Positions 1 through 9,376 of a stretch of DNA of 64,000 bases are shown in pieces. The notes below the pieces were generated by a model. That model had not been told where the DNA came from, made no database searches, and saw only the letters and a list, made by a program, of their open reading frames with translations. The stretch covers positions 79,968-143,967 of the forward strand of contig NZ_JALCZA010000005.1 in the NCBI RefSeq assembly GCF_022690765.1. Reading direction: 5' to 3'. Every line of letters starts with the position of its first letter. Positions within the stretch are counted from its first letter, which is position 1. Source of the DNA: Anaeromyxobacter oryzisoli. Its GTDB lineage: Bacteria > Myxococcota > Myxococcia > Myxococcales > Anaeromyxobacteraceae. The translations under genes and the position numbers were made by a program.

Positions 1-3000
1 TTCGTCTCGTCCGACTCCGGCACGGAGCCGGAGGGATCCGCGATCGCGCCCAGGTACCAGGTGCCGCCCGGGACGTCGAGGGGGATCGTCACCGTCACGT
101 CGGCGGTGCTGCTCGCGCCCGACGCCAGGCTGGAGAGCCAGCGCGCTCCGACGTAGCGATCCCCGGTGGTGATGGTCGCGTCGGAGGAGAGGTAGAACGC
201 GAACGTGACGCCGCTCGCGATCGCGCCGGTCGGGGCCGCGGTCAGCGTGGACGAGATGGAGACCGTCTCCCCGGTGCGCGCGGCGGAGGGGCCGGAGACG
301 GCGACCGCCACGAGATCGGGCGGCGTGATCGACACCGCGCCGCCGGCCACCGCGTTGTCGGTCTCGTCCGGCTCCGCGTACTGCCTCCAGCTGTCGGCGA
401 TCGCGCCGAGGTACCAGGTGCCCGGGGCGAGGTGGCCCGGGATCGTCACCTGGACGGTCGAGGTGACGCTCGCGCCGGCGGTCATCCCCGCCACGTAGGC
501 CTCCCCGAGCCGCTGGTCCGTCGAGGTGATCACCTGGTCCTGCGACAGGTACAGGCCGACGCGGAGCGCGCCCGCGTCCCCCAGGCCCGCCGCGGCGGCG
601 ACGGTGAAGGTCACCGGCACCGTCGTCCCGGCGTTCACGCTCGCCGGCCCGCTCACCGCGGTCGCGCGCAGGTCGGGGCCGATCACCGCGACGGCGTTGC
701 CGGCGAGGGCGTTGTTCCCCTCGATGCTCTCGAGCACCCCGTCGTACGAGTCGACGAGGGCGCCGATGAAGTAGGTGCCGGGGGCGAGCCCGAGCGGCAC
801 CGTCAGGGTGGTGTCGGCGGTGCTGGTCTGATCCGGTCCGAGCGCCAGGACCGTCCGACGGCCGAGGAGGACGTCGGACGTGGTGATGACCGCGTCCGAC
901 GAGAGGTAGTAGGCGACCGCGAACGGGCCGGTGCCGCCGCCGGTCGCCCGCACCATGTCGTGCACGGTCAAGGGCCTGCCCGTGTAGGCGGTGCCGTCGG
1001 CGCTCACCGCGTCCACCGTCAGGTCGGGGCCGGTCACGGTGATGGCGCCGGCGAGGTAGGTGTTGTTCGTCTCGTCCGGCTCCTTCGCGACGTCGACGGT
1101 GCTGGTGCAGAAGTCGTTCACGTAGTCGCAGATCGTCATGACGAAGTCGTCCGCGATGACGCCGACGTAGTAGGTCCCGGCCGGCAGGTTGGTGGGGAGG
1201 GTGGCGACCGTGTCGTCGCTGCTGGTGGCCCCCGGCGCCATCGGTCCCACCTCGCGCGAGCCGATGAGCGTGTCGGAGGCGGTGATCACCGGGTCCGCCG
1301 AGAGGAACACCCCCACGTGGAACGCTGGTGCGCCCCCGCCCGTCGCGGAGGCGACGACCGTGTTCGGGACCGTGAGGACGCCGCCGGTGACCCCTGTCGC
1401 GGGCGCGCTGGCGGAGGTCAGGATCAGATCCGGCGCGGTCACGGTGACGGTGTTCCCCGCGAGCGCGTTGTCGGTCTCGTCGATCTCGAGGACGGCGCCG
1501 CGCGAGTCGGCGATCGCCCCGACGTACCAGGTCCCGCCGGCGATCGTGGTCGGGATGACCACCGGGGTGTCCGCGGTGAGCGAGGCGCCCGAGGCGAGCG
1601 CGGTCACCGGGACGTTCGCGAGCCACACGTCGGACGTCGTGATGACGGGATCGGGCGACAGGTAGAGCGCCACGTCGAACCCGCCCGCGCTCCCGCCCGT
1701 CGGCGCCGCCGCCACGGTGTGGTGGATCGTGACGGTGCCGCCGGTGAGGGCGGCGCCGGGCGCCTGGACCGCGGTCATGTGGAGATTCGGTCCGGCCACG
1801 GTGAGCGGCCCGATCAGGTGGACGTTGTCCTCCTCGTTCGACTCGGTCACGAGCCCCCTGGGATCGACGATCGCGCCCAGGTGGTAGCTCCCGGCGGCGA
1901 TCTCGTCGGGGAGGGTCACCTGGACGGTGAGGTCGAACGGGTACCCGGCGTACAGGAACCCGGTCGGGACCGAGCCGATCAACCGATCGTCCGACGTGAT
2001 GGTGGCGTCGGTGGAGAGGTAGAGCCCGATGTCGGCCCCGTACGTCGCGCCGGGGCCGAGGTTCTTGCCGGTCAGGGTGATCGGGAACGCGACCGCGGTC
2101 CCGACCTGGGACGGCGCGGTGGACGAGGAGATCACCGGATCTCCGCCCTTGATCCGTATCTGGTTGCCGAAGACGGCGTTGTTCGTCTCGTCGGACTCCC
2201 ACACCTGGTTCCAGAGATCGACGTAGGCGGCGAGCCAGTAGGTCCTCTCCGCGGTGTAGGCCCAGACCGGGGTGCGGACGTCGGTCGGCAGGGCGACGCA
2301 CTCGCCGGGGGCGATCTCGTCGCCCCACGCCAGGATCGACTGGAAGCCGAGATCGTCCTCGAACGACAGGACCTGGTCCTCGGAGAGGAACCAGCCGATC
2401 CAGCCCGACCCCGGCGCGCTCCCGAGCCCGACGTTGCAGAGGGTCTGCTCGACGTGGACCGCCTCCGCCATGCCGCCGGTCGTCGGACCCACCAGGTCGC
2501 GGAGCACCAGGTCGGGCGGCAGGTGGCGGGTCACGGTGAAGGAGAGGGTCCTGGCGTTCCCGATCCCGTCGGTCGCCACCACCGTGATCGGGTTGTCCCC
2601 GAGGGAGAGCGCCACCTTCAGCTCGTAGTAGCCGTCCGTCGCGCGCCAGGGCGCGGCGACGCCGTTGACCGTCACCGAGGCGACGCCGGACGGATCGGTG
2701 GCCGTCCCGAAGACGAGCGTGTCGGGCTGCGGCGTGTAGACGGAGTTCGAGGAGTAGACGGAGAGCTCGGGCGGCTCGCTCGTGGTGGTGAAGCCGTAGA
2801 GCGCGCCCCCGGCGTCGTCGCGGGCGACGTTGCCCGCCTCGTCCACCGCGCGCACCGCGTAGTAGTAGCGGGTCGCCTCCTCGAGGCCGCCGATCTGGAG
2901 CGCGTGGCCGGTGGTGAGCCAGGCCTCCGACAGGGTGGCGCCGAGGGCGGGCGTCTTCCCGTACTCCACCGCGCCCGAGGCGGGCTCGTTCGTGCTCCAG

Positions 3001-5600
3001 GTGACGGTCCCGGCGCCCTGCCCGAGGTCGCGCGTCTGGACGCCGCTGATGACCGGCGGCGTCAGGTCCACCACGGCGCTGGCGGTGACCGTGGCGGGGA
3101 CGCCGTTCCCGTCGTCCGCGTCGCGGTACTCCGCCGTGATCGAGTCGCCGTCCGCGACCTGCAAGACGCCGTCGCCCGCGATCCCCGCGGCGATCGCGAT
3201 GGGCAGCGAGCCGATGAAGGTCGCGACGTCCGGGCCGCTCTCGACCAGGCGGACCGTCTCGCCGGCGGGCTCGGTGGCGCTCCGGATCGTCACCGTCAGC
3301 TCCTCCGCCACCGTCGGATCCTGGTTCAGGTCCGCGTCCGCCACCTTCACCTCGAGGGCGGGGACGGCGCCGTAGCGCGCGCGATCGAGCGTGACGAAGC
3401 CCGTGGAGGTGACCCCGCCGGCGCCGCTCACCACGAGCGCGAACGGCTGCGGGCCGTACGGGACGTTGTAGCCGACCACCCGCACCGTGTACTGCCCCCG
3501 CGGCGCCGCCTGGATCAGCACCTGCTCTTCCACGTCGAGCCGGTTCGGGGTGCCGCCCGGGATCGAGACGCCGCCGGCGAAGACGTTCCCGGTGTAGACG
3601 CCGCCGTCGGGCGCGACCACCTCGAGATCGAGATCGTTCACCAGCGCCTTGGACGCCGCGGTGCTGCCCGGGTAGTCGGTCCAGACCAGCGTGATCTTGA
3701 GGGGCGCGCCGCCCGGCGAGAACCAGCTCCGGGTCCACGTGGCGCCCGTCTCGAGGCCGCTCGCGAAGTCCACCACCTCGAGGAGCTTCGGGTCGCCCTG
3801 GAAGCGGAGCGCGTCGGAGAGGTTGACGCGTCCCCAGCCCTGGCCGGTGCCGGGGATCGGCCCGCCGACGTAGTCGCCGGTCATGTTCTCGGCGGTGTTG
3901 ACCAGGGTGGCCTTCACGAGCGCCGCCGACGGGACGAAGGCGTCGGCGGGGGTGGCGATCCCGCTCGGCCAGAAGCCCTCCAGGTAGTACTGGCGCACCA
4001 GCGCGGCCGCGCCGGCCACGGTCGGGGTGGCCATGGACGTGCCGCTGTACGAGACGGTCGTGCAGTTGAAGCTGTCGCGGAGGCCGTCCGAGTCGGCCGA
4101 GACGATGTTCACGCCGGGCGCGGAGATCGTCGGCTTCACGCGGCCGTCCCAGGTCGGACCGTTGCTGCTGAACCAGGCCTGGATCTCGTCACCGACGCCG
4201 TTCTGGGTGGCGCCGACGCTCACCGCGTTCTTGGCGTTGGCCGGCGTCCCGACGGACCCCGTGCCCGGCCCCGAGTTGCCGTTCGCGAAGAGCGCGAGGA
4301 AGTCCTTGTGCTGCCACATGAAGCGGTCGACGCTCCAGGCCATCGTGTCGTACATGTTGACGGACGCGCCCCAGCTGTTCGTGTGCAGGCGCGCGCCGGC
4401 CTGGTACGGCGTGATGAAGAGGTCGCCGAGATCGGCCGGCGGGTAGATGCCGTTCGACTCGCCCGGGGTCAGGTCGGTCAGGAACAGCTTCGCCAGCGGC
4501 GCCATGCCGTTGGCGGTGTCCTTGCCGGTGATGGGCCGCTGATCGCCGGCCACCGTCCCGGAGACGTGGGTGCCGTGTCCCATGTCGCCGTCGTAGTCGT
4601 CCGTCAGCGCGACGTAGCCGACCACCTTGCGGTGGGTCGGGCCGATGGGCGCGCCCGTCGGGTCCCGGAAGTAGCACATGTCGTGATCGAGGCCGGTGTC
4701 GCCCACGCCCACGATCTGTCCCTCGCCGTGCAGGCCGGCGCTCCAGATCCGGGTCTGGTCCTGCACGTTGGTCTGGATGACCCAGCGCGACGTGTCGTTG
4801 AAGAGCTGCGGCTGCAGGGCCTCCTCGATGAAGATCACGTCCTCGACCTGCGCGAGCCGGGCGATGGCGCGGCGGTCGAGCTCGACCCGCGCGACGTCCC
4901 GGGCCGCGCTCGTCACCTTCCCGCGAGAGCGGAGCACCTCGGCCAGCGCGGTGCCGAGGTCGCCGTGCACGCGGACGTGGAGCCGCGCCGGCGCGCCGTC
5001 CTTCGGGAGCCGGATCGCGCCGGCCTCGTCCTTGAGCCCCGGCGCGATCTTGTAGGCGGCCCTGTAGCGGGCGACGCCGTGCACGCCGGCGAGCTGCTCG
5101 GCCGCGCGCCGCGCCGTGTCGTCCATGGTCACGAGGAAGGCGAAGTCCGGGAGGTAGTCGCCGACGGTGGCGCCGAGCGCCTCGAGCTGCCTGCGCTGCG
5201 TGGCGCCGACGGGCCCTTCGAACTGGACGATCCACTTCTTCGGGCGGACGCGCTCGCCGTCCTTCCCTGGCCTGGCGCCCGGCACCAGCGGCGCCGGGGG
5301 CGGGTCCTGCCCGACGAGGGACGCCGGCCGGACGCCGGGCTCGACCGGGGGGAGATCGATCCGCTCGAGCCGACCGTCGGGCTGCTTCGTGATCGCCACC
5401 CAGCTCCCGGGCTCCGGCTCGAGCGCGTCCAGCTCGGGCGGCACGGCAGGCGGCGACGCCTTCAGATCGAGGACGTACCCGTTCACGTGGACGGCGAGCG
5501 TCCGCGCGCTGCTCGAGAGCGTGCGCTGCGCGTCCTCGGCCTGATGGCCGCACGAGAGGAGCACGACCGCCGCGGTCGCGCAGAGGATTCGACGGTTCAT
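1..5600 (-). CDS. Secreted subtilisin-family (S8) serine protease lipoprotein with CARDB-type repeats; 3' end outside window
   Basis: The frame stays open from the ATG at 5598-5600 to the left edge, giving over 1,860 codons with no stop. The N-terminus is a lipoprotein signal with lipobox LLSC (Cys17). A propeptide-like region precedes an S8 catalytic domain whose triad is visible: Asp301 in GDTGLDHD, His342 in GHGTHVSG and Ser522 in SGTSMATP. It is followed by a beta-sandwich of the kind seen in large subtilases (LVWTDYPG, LVNDLDLEV), a fibronectin-III-like segment, and then seven units of about 110 residues resembling CARDB domains, each with an LYLSxDxxIT strand and ending near ESDETDN. 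The seventh is cut by the edge. The likely role is extracellular or surface proteolysis with the repeats acting as a stalk or binding arm. Total length and C-terminal anchoring cannot be judged. Confidence 0.9.
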   Translation of the reverse strand, partial: MNRRILCATAAVVLLSCGHQAEDAQRTLSSSARTLAVHVNGYVLDLKASPPAVPPELDALEPEPGSWVAITKQPDGRLERIDLPPVEPGVRPASLVGQDPPPAPLVPGARPGKDGERVRPKKWIVQFEGPVGATQRRQLEALGATVGDYLPDFAFLVTMDDTARRAAEQLAGVHGVARYRAAYKIAPGLKDEAGAIRLPKDGAPARLHVRVHGDLGTALAEVLRSRGKVTSAARDVARVELDRRAIARLAQVEDVIFIEEALQPQLFNDTSRWVIQTNVQDQTRIWSAGLHGEGQIVGVGDTGLDHDMCYFRDPTGAPIGPTHRKVVGYVALTDDYDGDMGHGTHVSGTVAGDQRPITGKDTANGMAPLAKLFLTDLTPGESNGIYPPADLGDLFITPYQAGARLHTNSWGASVNMYDTMAWSVDRFMWQHKDFLALFANGNSGPGTGSVGTPANAKNAVSVGATQNGVGDEIQAWFSSNGPTWDGRVKPTISAPGVNIVSADSDGLRDSFNCTTVSYSGTSMATPTVAGAAALVRQYYLEGFWPSGIATPADAFVPSAALVKATLVNTAENMTGDYVGGPIPGTGQGWGRVNLSDALRFQGDPKLLEVVDFASGLETGATWTRSWFSPGGAPLKITLVWTDYPGSTAASKALVNDLDLEVVAPDGGVYTGNVFAGGVSIPGGTPNRLDVEEQVLIQAAPRGQYTVRVVGYNVPYGPQPFALVVSGAGGVTSTGFVTLDRARYGAVPALEVKVADADLNQDPTVAEELTVTIRSATEPAGETVRLVESGPDVATFIGSLPIAIAAGIAGDGVLQVADGDSITAEYRDADDGNGVPATVTASAVVDLTPPVISGVQTRDLGQGAGTVTWSTNEPASGAVEYGKTPALGATLSEAWLTTGHALQIGGLEEATRYYYAVRAVDEAGNVARDDAGGALYGFTTTSEPPELSVYSSNSVYTPQPDTLVFGTATDPSGVASVTVNGVAAPWRATDGYYELKVALSLGDNPITVVATDGIGNARTLSFTVTRHLPPDLVLRDLVGPTTGGMAEAVHVEQTLCNVGLGSAPGSGWIGWFLSEDQVLSFEDDLGFQSILAWGDEIAPGECVALPTDVRTPVWAYTAERTYWLAAYVDLWNQVWESDETNNAVFGNQIRIKGGDPVISSSTAPSQVGTAVAFPITLTGKNLGPGATYGADIGLYLSTDATITSDDRLIGSVPTGFLYAGYPFDLTVQVTLPDEIAAGSYHLGAIVDPRGLVTESNEEDNVHLIGPLTVAGPNLHMTAVQAPGAALTGGTVTIHHTVAAAPTGGSAGGFDVALYLSPDPVITTSDVWLANVPVTALASGASLTADTPVVIPTTIAGGTWYVGAIADSRGAVLEIDETDNALAGNTVTVTAPDLILTSASAPATGVTGGVLTVPNTVVASATGGGAPAFHVGVFLSADPVITASDTLIGSREVGPMAPGATSSDDTVATLPTNLPAGTYYVGVIADDFVMTICDYVNDFCTSTVDVAKEPDETNNTYLAGAITVTGPDLTVDAVSADGTAYTGRPLTVHDMVRATGGGTGPFAVAYYLSSDAVITTSDVLLGRRTVLALGPDQTSTADTTLTVPLGLAPGTYFIGALVDSYDGVLESIEGNNALAGNAVAVIGPDLRATAVSGPASVNAGTTVPVTFTVAAAAGLGDAGALRVGLYLSQDQVITSTDQRLGEAYVAGMTAGASVTSTVQVTIPGHLAPGTWYLGAIADSWRQYAEPDETDNAVAGGAVSITPPDLVAVAVSGPSAARTGETVSISSTLTAAPTGAIASGVTFAFYLSSDATITTGDRYVGARWLSSLASGASSTADVTVTIPLDVPGGTWYLGAIADPSGSVPESDET

Positions 5601-5948
5601 GTTCCCCCCACGGTCCGGGCGGCTTCGCGCCCTCGGTGCGCTGCCGGAGCGCGCTCTTCACCGAGCGGCACCGGCCGTGCGGCCCGGCCCTCGCGAGCCA
5701 GGCCGCCGAATAGAACCGTGCGGGAGCGGGGACTGTCCACTACCCGTGAGGGCGCCCCATCGACGTACGCGGCGCCGACGCGCAGGTCGATTCACCAATC
5801 GGCGACGTGGACCGGATCGTGGAGCGGCTCGCTCCCCCGGGAGGCGGTGCAGGGCTGCGCGCTCAGGTCGTCGTCGCGGTGCCCTCGAGCCAGGAGGTGA
5901 CCGGGCGCGAAGCGCAGCTCGCGCGAGCCGGGCTCGCGCCGACGACCC
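5601..5948. other. Intergenic region between protease start and aminotransferase end
   Basis: No coding sequence with protein-like composition was found in this 348-base stretch; the long plus-strand frame crossing it is an antisense shadow of the protease. It should hold the protease promoter on the minus strand, but no convincing -35/-10 pair was recognised. The only clear structure is the palindrome listed separately near its right end. Confidence 0.5.
5921..5939 (-). terminator. Palindromic hairpin just downstream of aminotransferase gene
   Basis: GCGCGAGCC-G-GGCTCGCGC is a perfect 9-base inverted repeat with a single central base, starting about 10 bases beyond the aminotransferase stop codon. 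No T tract follows, so it is at best a weak or Rho-assisted transcription stop, or an RNA-stabilising 3' end. Confidence 0.4.
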
Positions 5949-7106
5949 TCAGACCCGCGCCAGCCTCTCGCAGGCGCGGAGCAGGGTGTCGTCGTTCTTC
6001 GCGAAGCAGAACCGCAGCACGGGCTCGCCGGGCGGCTCCTCGTAGAACGGCGAGACCGGGATCGAGGCGACGCCGAGCTCGCGCGTGAGCCGCTCGGCGA
6101 GCGCCGCGTCCGGCTCGTCCGTGAGCCCTGCGTACGACGCGAGCTGGAAGTACGTCCCGGTGCAGGAGAGCGGCCGGAGCCGCGACGCGGAGAGGGCGGC
6201 GCGGAACAGGTCGCGCTTGCGCTGGTAGAAGGCCCCGAGCTCGAGGTAGCGGCTCGCGTCGCGCAGGTACTCGGCGAGGGCGAGCTGGACCGGCGTGTTC
6301 ACGGTGAAGACGACGAACTGGTGCGCCCGGCGGAACTCGGTCGTGAGCTCGCGGGGCGCCAGGACGTAGCCGATCTTCCAGCCGGTGACGTGGTACGTCT
6401 TCCCGAACGAGGAGACGACGAACGAGCGGGCCGCGAGCTCGGGGTAGCGCGCGCAGCTCTCGTGGCGGAGGCCGTCGAAGACGATGTGCTCGTACACCTC
6501 GTCCGCGATGACGGCGATGTCCGTCCCGTCCACGAGGCGGGCCAGGGCCCGCAGGTCGGCCTGGGTCCAGGTGGTGCCGCTCGGGTTGTGCGGCGTGTTC
6601 ACGATGACGGCGCGGGTGCGCGGGGTGACGAGGCGCCGGACCGCCGCCCAGTCGGGCCGGTAGTCGGGGTACGCGAGCCGCGCCCGCACCACCTTCCCGC
6701 CGTTCAGGACGACCGACGGAGCGTACGAGTCGTACGCCGGCTCGAACACGATCACCTCGTCGCCGGGACGGACCAGGCAGGTGATCGCCGTGTAGATCGC
6801 CTGCGTCCCGCCGGCGGTCACGGTGATCTCGTGCTCCGGGTCGTATCGCGCGCCGTAGAGCGCCTCGACCTTGGCGGCGATCGCCTCGCGCAGGGCGGGG
6901 ACCCCGGCCATCGGGGCGTACTGGTTCGAGCCGGCCCGCATGTGCTTCGACACGAGGTCGTAGAGGAGCGGCGGGGCCGAGTAGTCCGGGAAGCCCTGCG
7001 AGAGGTTGATCGCGTCGTGCTCCGCCGCGAGGCGCGACATGACCGTGAAGATCGTGGTGCCCACGTCGGGGAGGCGGGAGGGGATGGCGGGGCGCGAGGC
7101 CGGCAT
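5949..7106 (-). CDS. PLP-dependent class I aminotransferase (methionine/kynurenine aminotransferase-like)
   Basis: The 385-residue product has the full fold-type I aminotransferase set. It shows NLSQGFPDYSAPPLL near residues 34-48, typical of the YbdL/kynurenine aminotransferase branch, NTPHNPSG with Asn174, ADEVYEH with Asp202 and Tyr205, and the PLP lysine in SSFGKTYHVTGWK (Lys236). It should transfer an amino group between an amino acid, probably methionine or an aromatic one, and a 2-oxo acid in the cytoplasm. The ATG giving MPASRPAIPS was chosen because homology begins directly after it; the frame extends upstream without protein-like sequence. It is divergent from the sensor kinase gene, with a 200-base shared promoter region. 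Substrate is not determinable from sequence alone. Confidence 0.85.
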   Translation of the reverse strand: MPASRPAIPSRLPDVGTTIFTVMSRLAAEHDAINLSQGFPDYSAPPLLYDLVSKHMRAGSNQYAPMAGVPALREAIAAKVEALYGARYDPEHEITVTAGGTQAIYTAITCLVRPGDEVIVFEPAYDSYAPSVVLNGGKVVRARLAYPDYRPDWAAVRRLVTPRTRAVIVNTPHNPSGTTWTQADLRALARLVDGTDIAVIADEVYEHIVFDGLRHESCARYPELAARSFVVSSFGKTYHVTGWKIGYVLAPRELTTEFRRAHQFVVFTVNTPVQLALAEYLRDASRYLELGAFYQRKRDLFRAALSASRLRPLSCTGTYFQLASYAGLTDEPDAALAERLTRELGVASIPVSPFYEEPPGEPVLRFCFAKNDDTLLRACERLARV

Positions 7107-7306
7107 GGCCGTGGAGCATGTCGCCCGGCGGGCGGCGTGTCCACCGCGAGGCCCCTCGCGCTTCACGAGGCAGGACGGCGCGGCACGCCGGCGCCCGGTC
7201 GCGCCCTCGGCGGCGCGGCGCCGCCGCCGGCCGCGATGAGGCGACAGTCCGTCGCCCTCGGATGCGTGCGGCGCGCGTTCGTGCCCGGGCGCCGCGTCGT
7301 CGCTAC

Positions 7307-9376
7307 ATGGAGGACGTGGGGGACCTGCAGCCGTTCGACGGGGGAGCCTCGGCGCCGCCCGCCCTGGATTTGCCCCAGCACGCGGCGGCATGGGGGATCG
7401 TGAGCGCGCTGTGGAGCGCCCCCGTCGGGATCGTCCTGGTCGACGCCGACCTCCACGTGGTGGCGATGAACGAGGCGCTCGCCCGGATGGCGGCGGTGGA
7501 GCGCCCTCCGCGCGGGCTGCCGCTCGCCACGCTCCTCGGCCGGTCGCCGCTCTCGGACACGCGCGAGCTCCGCCGCGCGATCGAGCGGCGCGAGGCGATG
7601 GCCGAGTGCGAGGTCGGCGGCGAGGTGCCGGGGCTGCGGGGCACGCGCCGCTGGCTCGTGAGCGCCGCGCCGATCCGCGGCGACGGCGGGCCGGTCGCGG
7701 CGGTGTTCGCGAGCGACGTCACGGAGGCGCGGCGCATCGAGGAGTGGGCGGAGCGGGCCGACGCCGAGGCGGAGCGCTCGACCCAGATCCTGCTGCGTCT
7801 CGAGGCCGTCTCGACCGGGCTGGCGGAGGCCGAGAGCCCGGCGGAGGTCGCGCGGGTGATCCTCGAGGCGGCCGTCGGCCTCCTCGACGCCGCCGCGGGG
7901 AGCGTGTCACGCGTCGATGAGGGTGGGGAGCTCGAGGTGCTCGACGCGGTCGGTTACCCCGAGCGCGCGCTCGTCGCCTGGCGGCGGTACGCGGCGGACC
8001 TGCCCGCCCCGCTCGCGGAGGCGTACCGGACCGGGGAGCCGATCTGTCTCGAGAGCCCGGCCGCGTTCCGCGCGCGCTACCCCCGGCTCGCGCGCGCGGC
8101 GCGCCCCTTCGAGCAGGGCGCCACGGTCGCGCTCCCGCTCCCGGCGCGCGGGCGGATCCTCGGCGTCGTCGGGATCGACTTCGCCGAGCCGCGCGCGTTC
8201 GACGAAGCGGACCGCGCCTTCATGCTCGCCCTCGCCGGCGCCTGCGCCCAGGCGCTCGAGCGGGCGTGGGCCTTCGAGCGCGAGGCCGCGCTGCGGGCCG
8301 AGGCGCAGCGGACCGCCGCGGTCCTCGACACCATGCTCTCGAGCGCGCCCATCGGCCTCGCGTTCGTGGACCGCGAGCTCCGCTTCCTGCACGTGAACGC
8401 GGTCTTCGCCGCCGCCAACCTCCAGCCGCCCACCGCCTTCGCGGGGCGCAGGGTCGAGGAGGTGCTCGCGCCGCCCGCCGGCGAGCAGCTCGCCGCGCTC
8501 TGGCGCGACGTGCTCGAGACGGGCCGGCCCGCCCTCGAGGTCGAGGTCGAGCGCCCGGGGGAGGCCCCCGGCGCGCCCCGCACGTGGCTGGAGAGCTGGT
8601 ACCCGGTGATGCTCGGGGGGAGCGCGCTGGGCGTCGGGATCGTGGCCCGGGAGATCACCGCGCAGAAGCGGGCCGAGGCGATCCGTGGGCACCTGCTCGG
8701 CATCGTCGGGCACGACCTGCGCAACCCGCTGTCGGCGGTCCAGGGGCACGCATCTCTTTTGTTGCGGGATCGGAGGCTCGCTCCCGAGCAGCAGCGGCGG
8801 CTCTCCGCGATCGTGGCGAGCGTCCACCGGATGGACCGGATGATCGGCGATCTGCTCGACTACACCCGGGCGAACGCGGGCGGCTTCCCGCTCGAGCCGT
8901 CGGAGCAGCGCCTCGACGCGCTGCTGCGGGTCGTGGTGGACGAGGCGGAGGCGTCCGCGCCGGGGCGCGTCCGCCTGGCCGGCGGCGGAGACCCGCGGCT
9001 CGTCTGTGATCCCGGGCGGCTGGAGCAGGCGATCTCGAACCTCGTCGGGAACGCGCTGCGCCACGGCGATCCGGTGGCCCCGGTGGTCGTCACGTGGGAC
9101 GGCGCCGCCGCCCACGAGGTCGTCGTCTCGGTGGCGAACCGCGGCGCTCCCATCCCGCCCGAGGTCCTCGCCCGCGTGTTCGAGCCCTTCCGTCAGGGGG
9201 CCGCCGGCGCGCGCCGGCACGGGCTCGGGCTGGGGTTGTTCATCGCGCGGGAGATCGCGCGCGCACACGGCGGCTCGATCGGCGCGACCTCCACGGACGC
9301 GGCCGGCACGGTGTTCACCGTGCGCGTGCCGCGCCGTCCTGCCAACCCGGTCACGCGCAGCGCGCCGTCGCCATGA
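7307..9376 (+). CDS. Sensor histidine kinase, PAS-GAF-PAS-HisKA-HATPase
   Basis: A 689-residue soluble kinase with no membrane segment, so it senses a cytoplasmic signal. Reading N to C: a PAS-like domain (about 35-150, APVGIVLVDADLHVVAMNEAL), a short coiled linker, a GAF domain (about 165-310), a second PAS (about 335-460), a HisKA dimerisation domain with phospho-acceptor His469 in GIVGHDLRNPLSAVQG, and a HATPase_c domain with N-box NLVGNALRHG and G-box GLGLGLFIAREI. The ATG at 7307 gives MEDVGDLQPF; the frame is open further upstream but without domain-like sequence. No receiver or response-regulator gene adjoins it, so it is an orphan kinase. Its 3' end overlaps the convergent methyltransferase gene by 26 bases. 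Confidence 0.88.
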   Translation: MEDVGDLQPFDGGASAPPALDLPQHAAAWGIVSALWSAPVGIVLVDADLHVVAMNEALARMAAVERPPRGLPLATLLGRSPLSDTRELRRAIERREAMAECEVGGEVPGLRGTRRWLVSAAPIRGDGGPVAAVFASDVTEARRIEEWAERADAEAERSTQILLRLEAVSTGLAEAESPAEVARVILEAAVGLLDAAAGSVSRVDEGGELEVLDAVGYPERALVAWRRYAADLPAPLAEAYRTGEPICLESPAAFRARYPRLARAARPFEQGATVALPLPARGRILGVVGIDFAEPRAFDEADRAFMLALAGACAQALERAWAFEREAALRAEAQRTAAVLDTMLSSAPIGLAFVDRELRFLHVNAVFAAANLQPPTAFAGRRVEEVLAPPAGEQLAALWRDVLETGRPALEVEVERPGEAPGAPRTWLESWYPVMLGGSALGVGIVAREITAQKRAEAIRGHLLGIVGHDLRNPLSAVQGHASLLLRDRRLAPEQQRRLSAIVASVHRMDRMIGDLLDYTRANAGGFPLEPSEQRLDALLRVVVDEAEASAPGRVRLAGGGDPRLVCDPGRLEQAISNLVGNALRHGDPVAPVVVTWDGAAAHEVVVSVANRGAPIPPEVLARVFEPFRQGAAGARRHGLGLGLFIAREIARAHGGSIGATSTDAAGTVFTVRVPRRPANPVTRSAPSP

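Noticed and set aside
432..5900. A plus-strand open frame of about 1,820 codons
   Set aside because: Antisense shadow of the subtilase gene; it is rich in Arg, Val, Gly and Asp with no domains, and the opposite strand encodes a clear catalytic triad.
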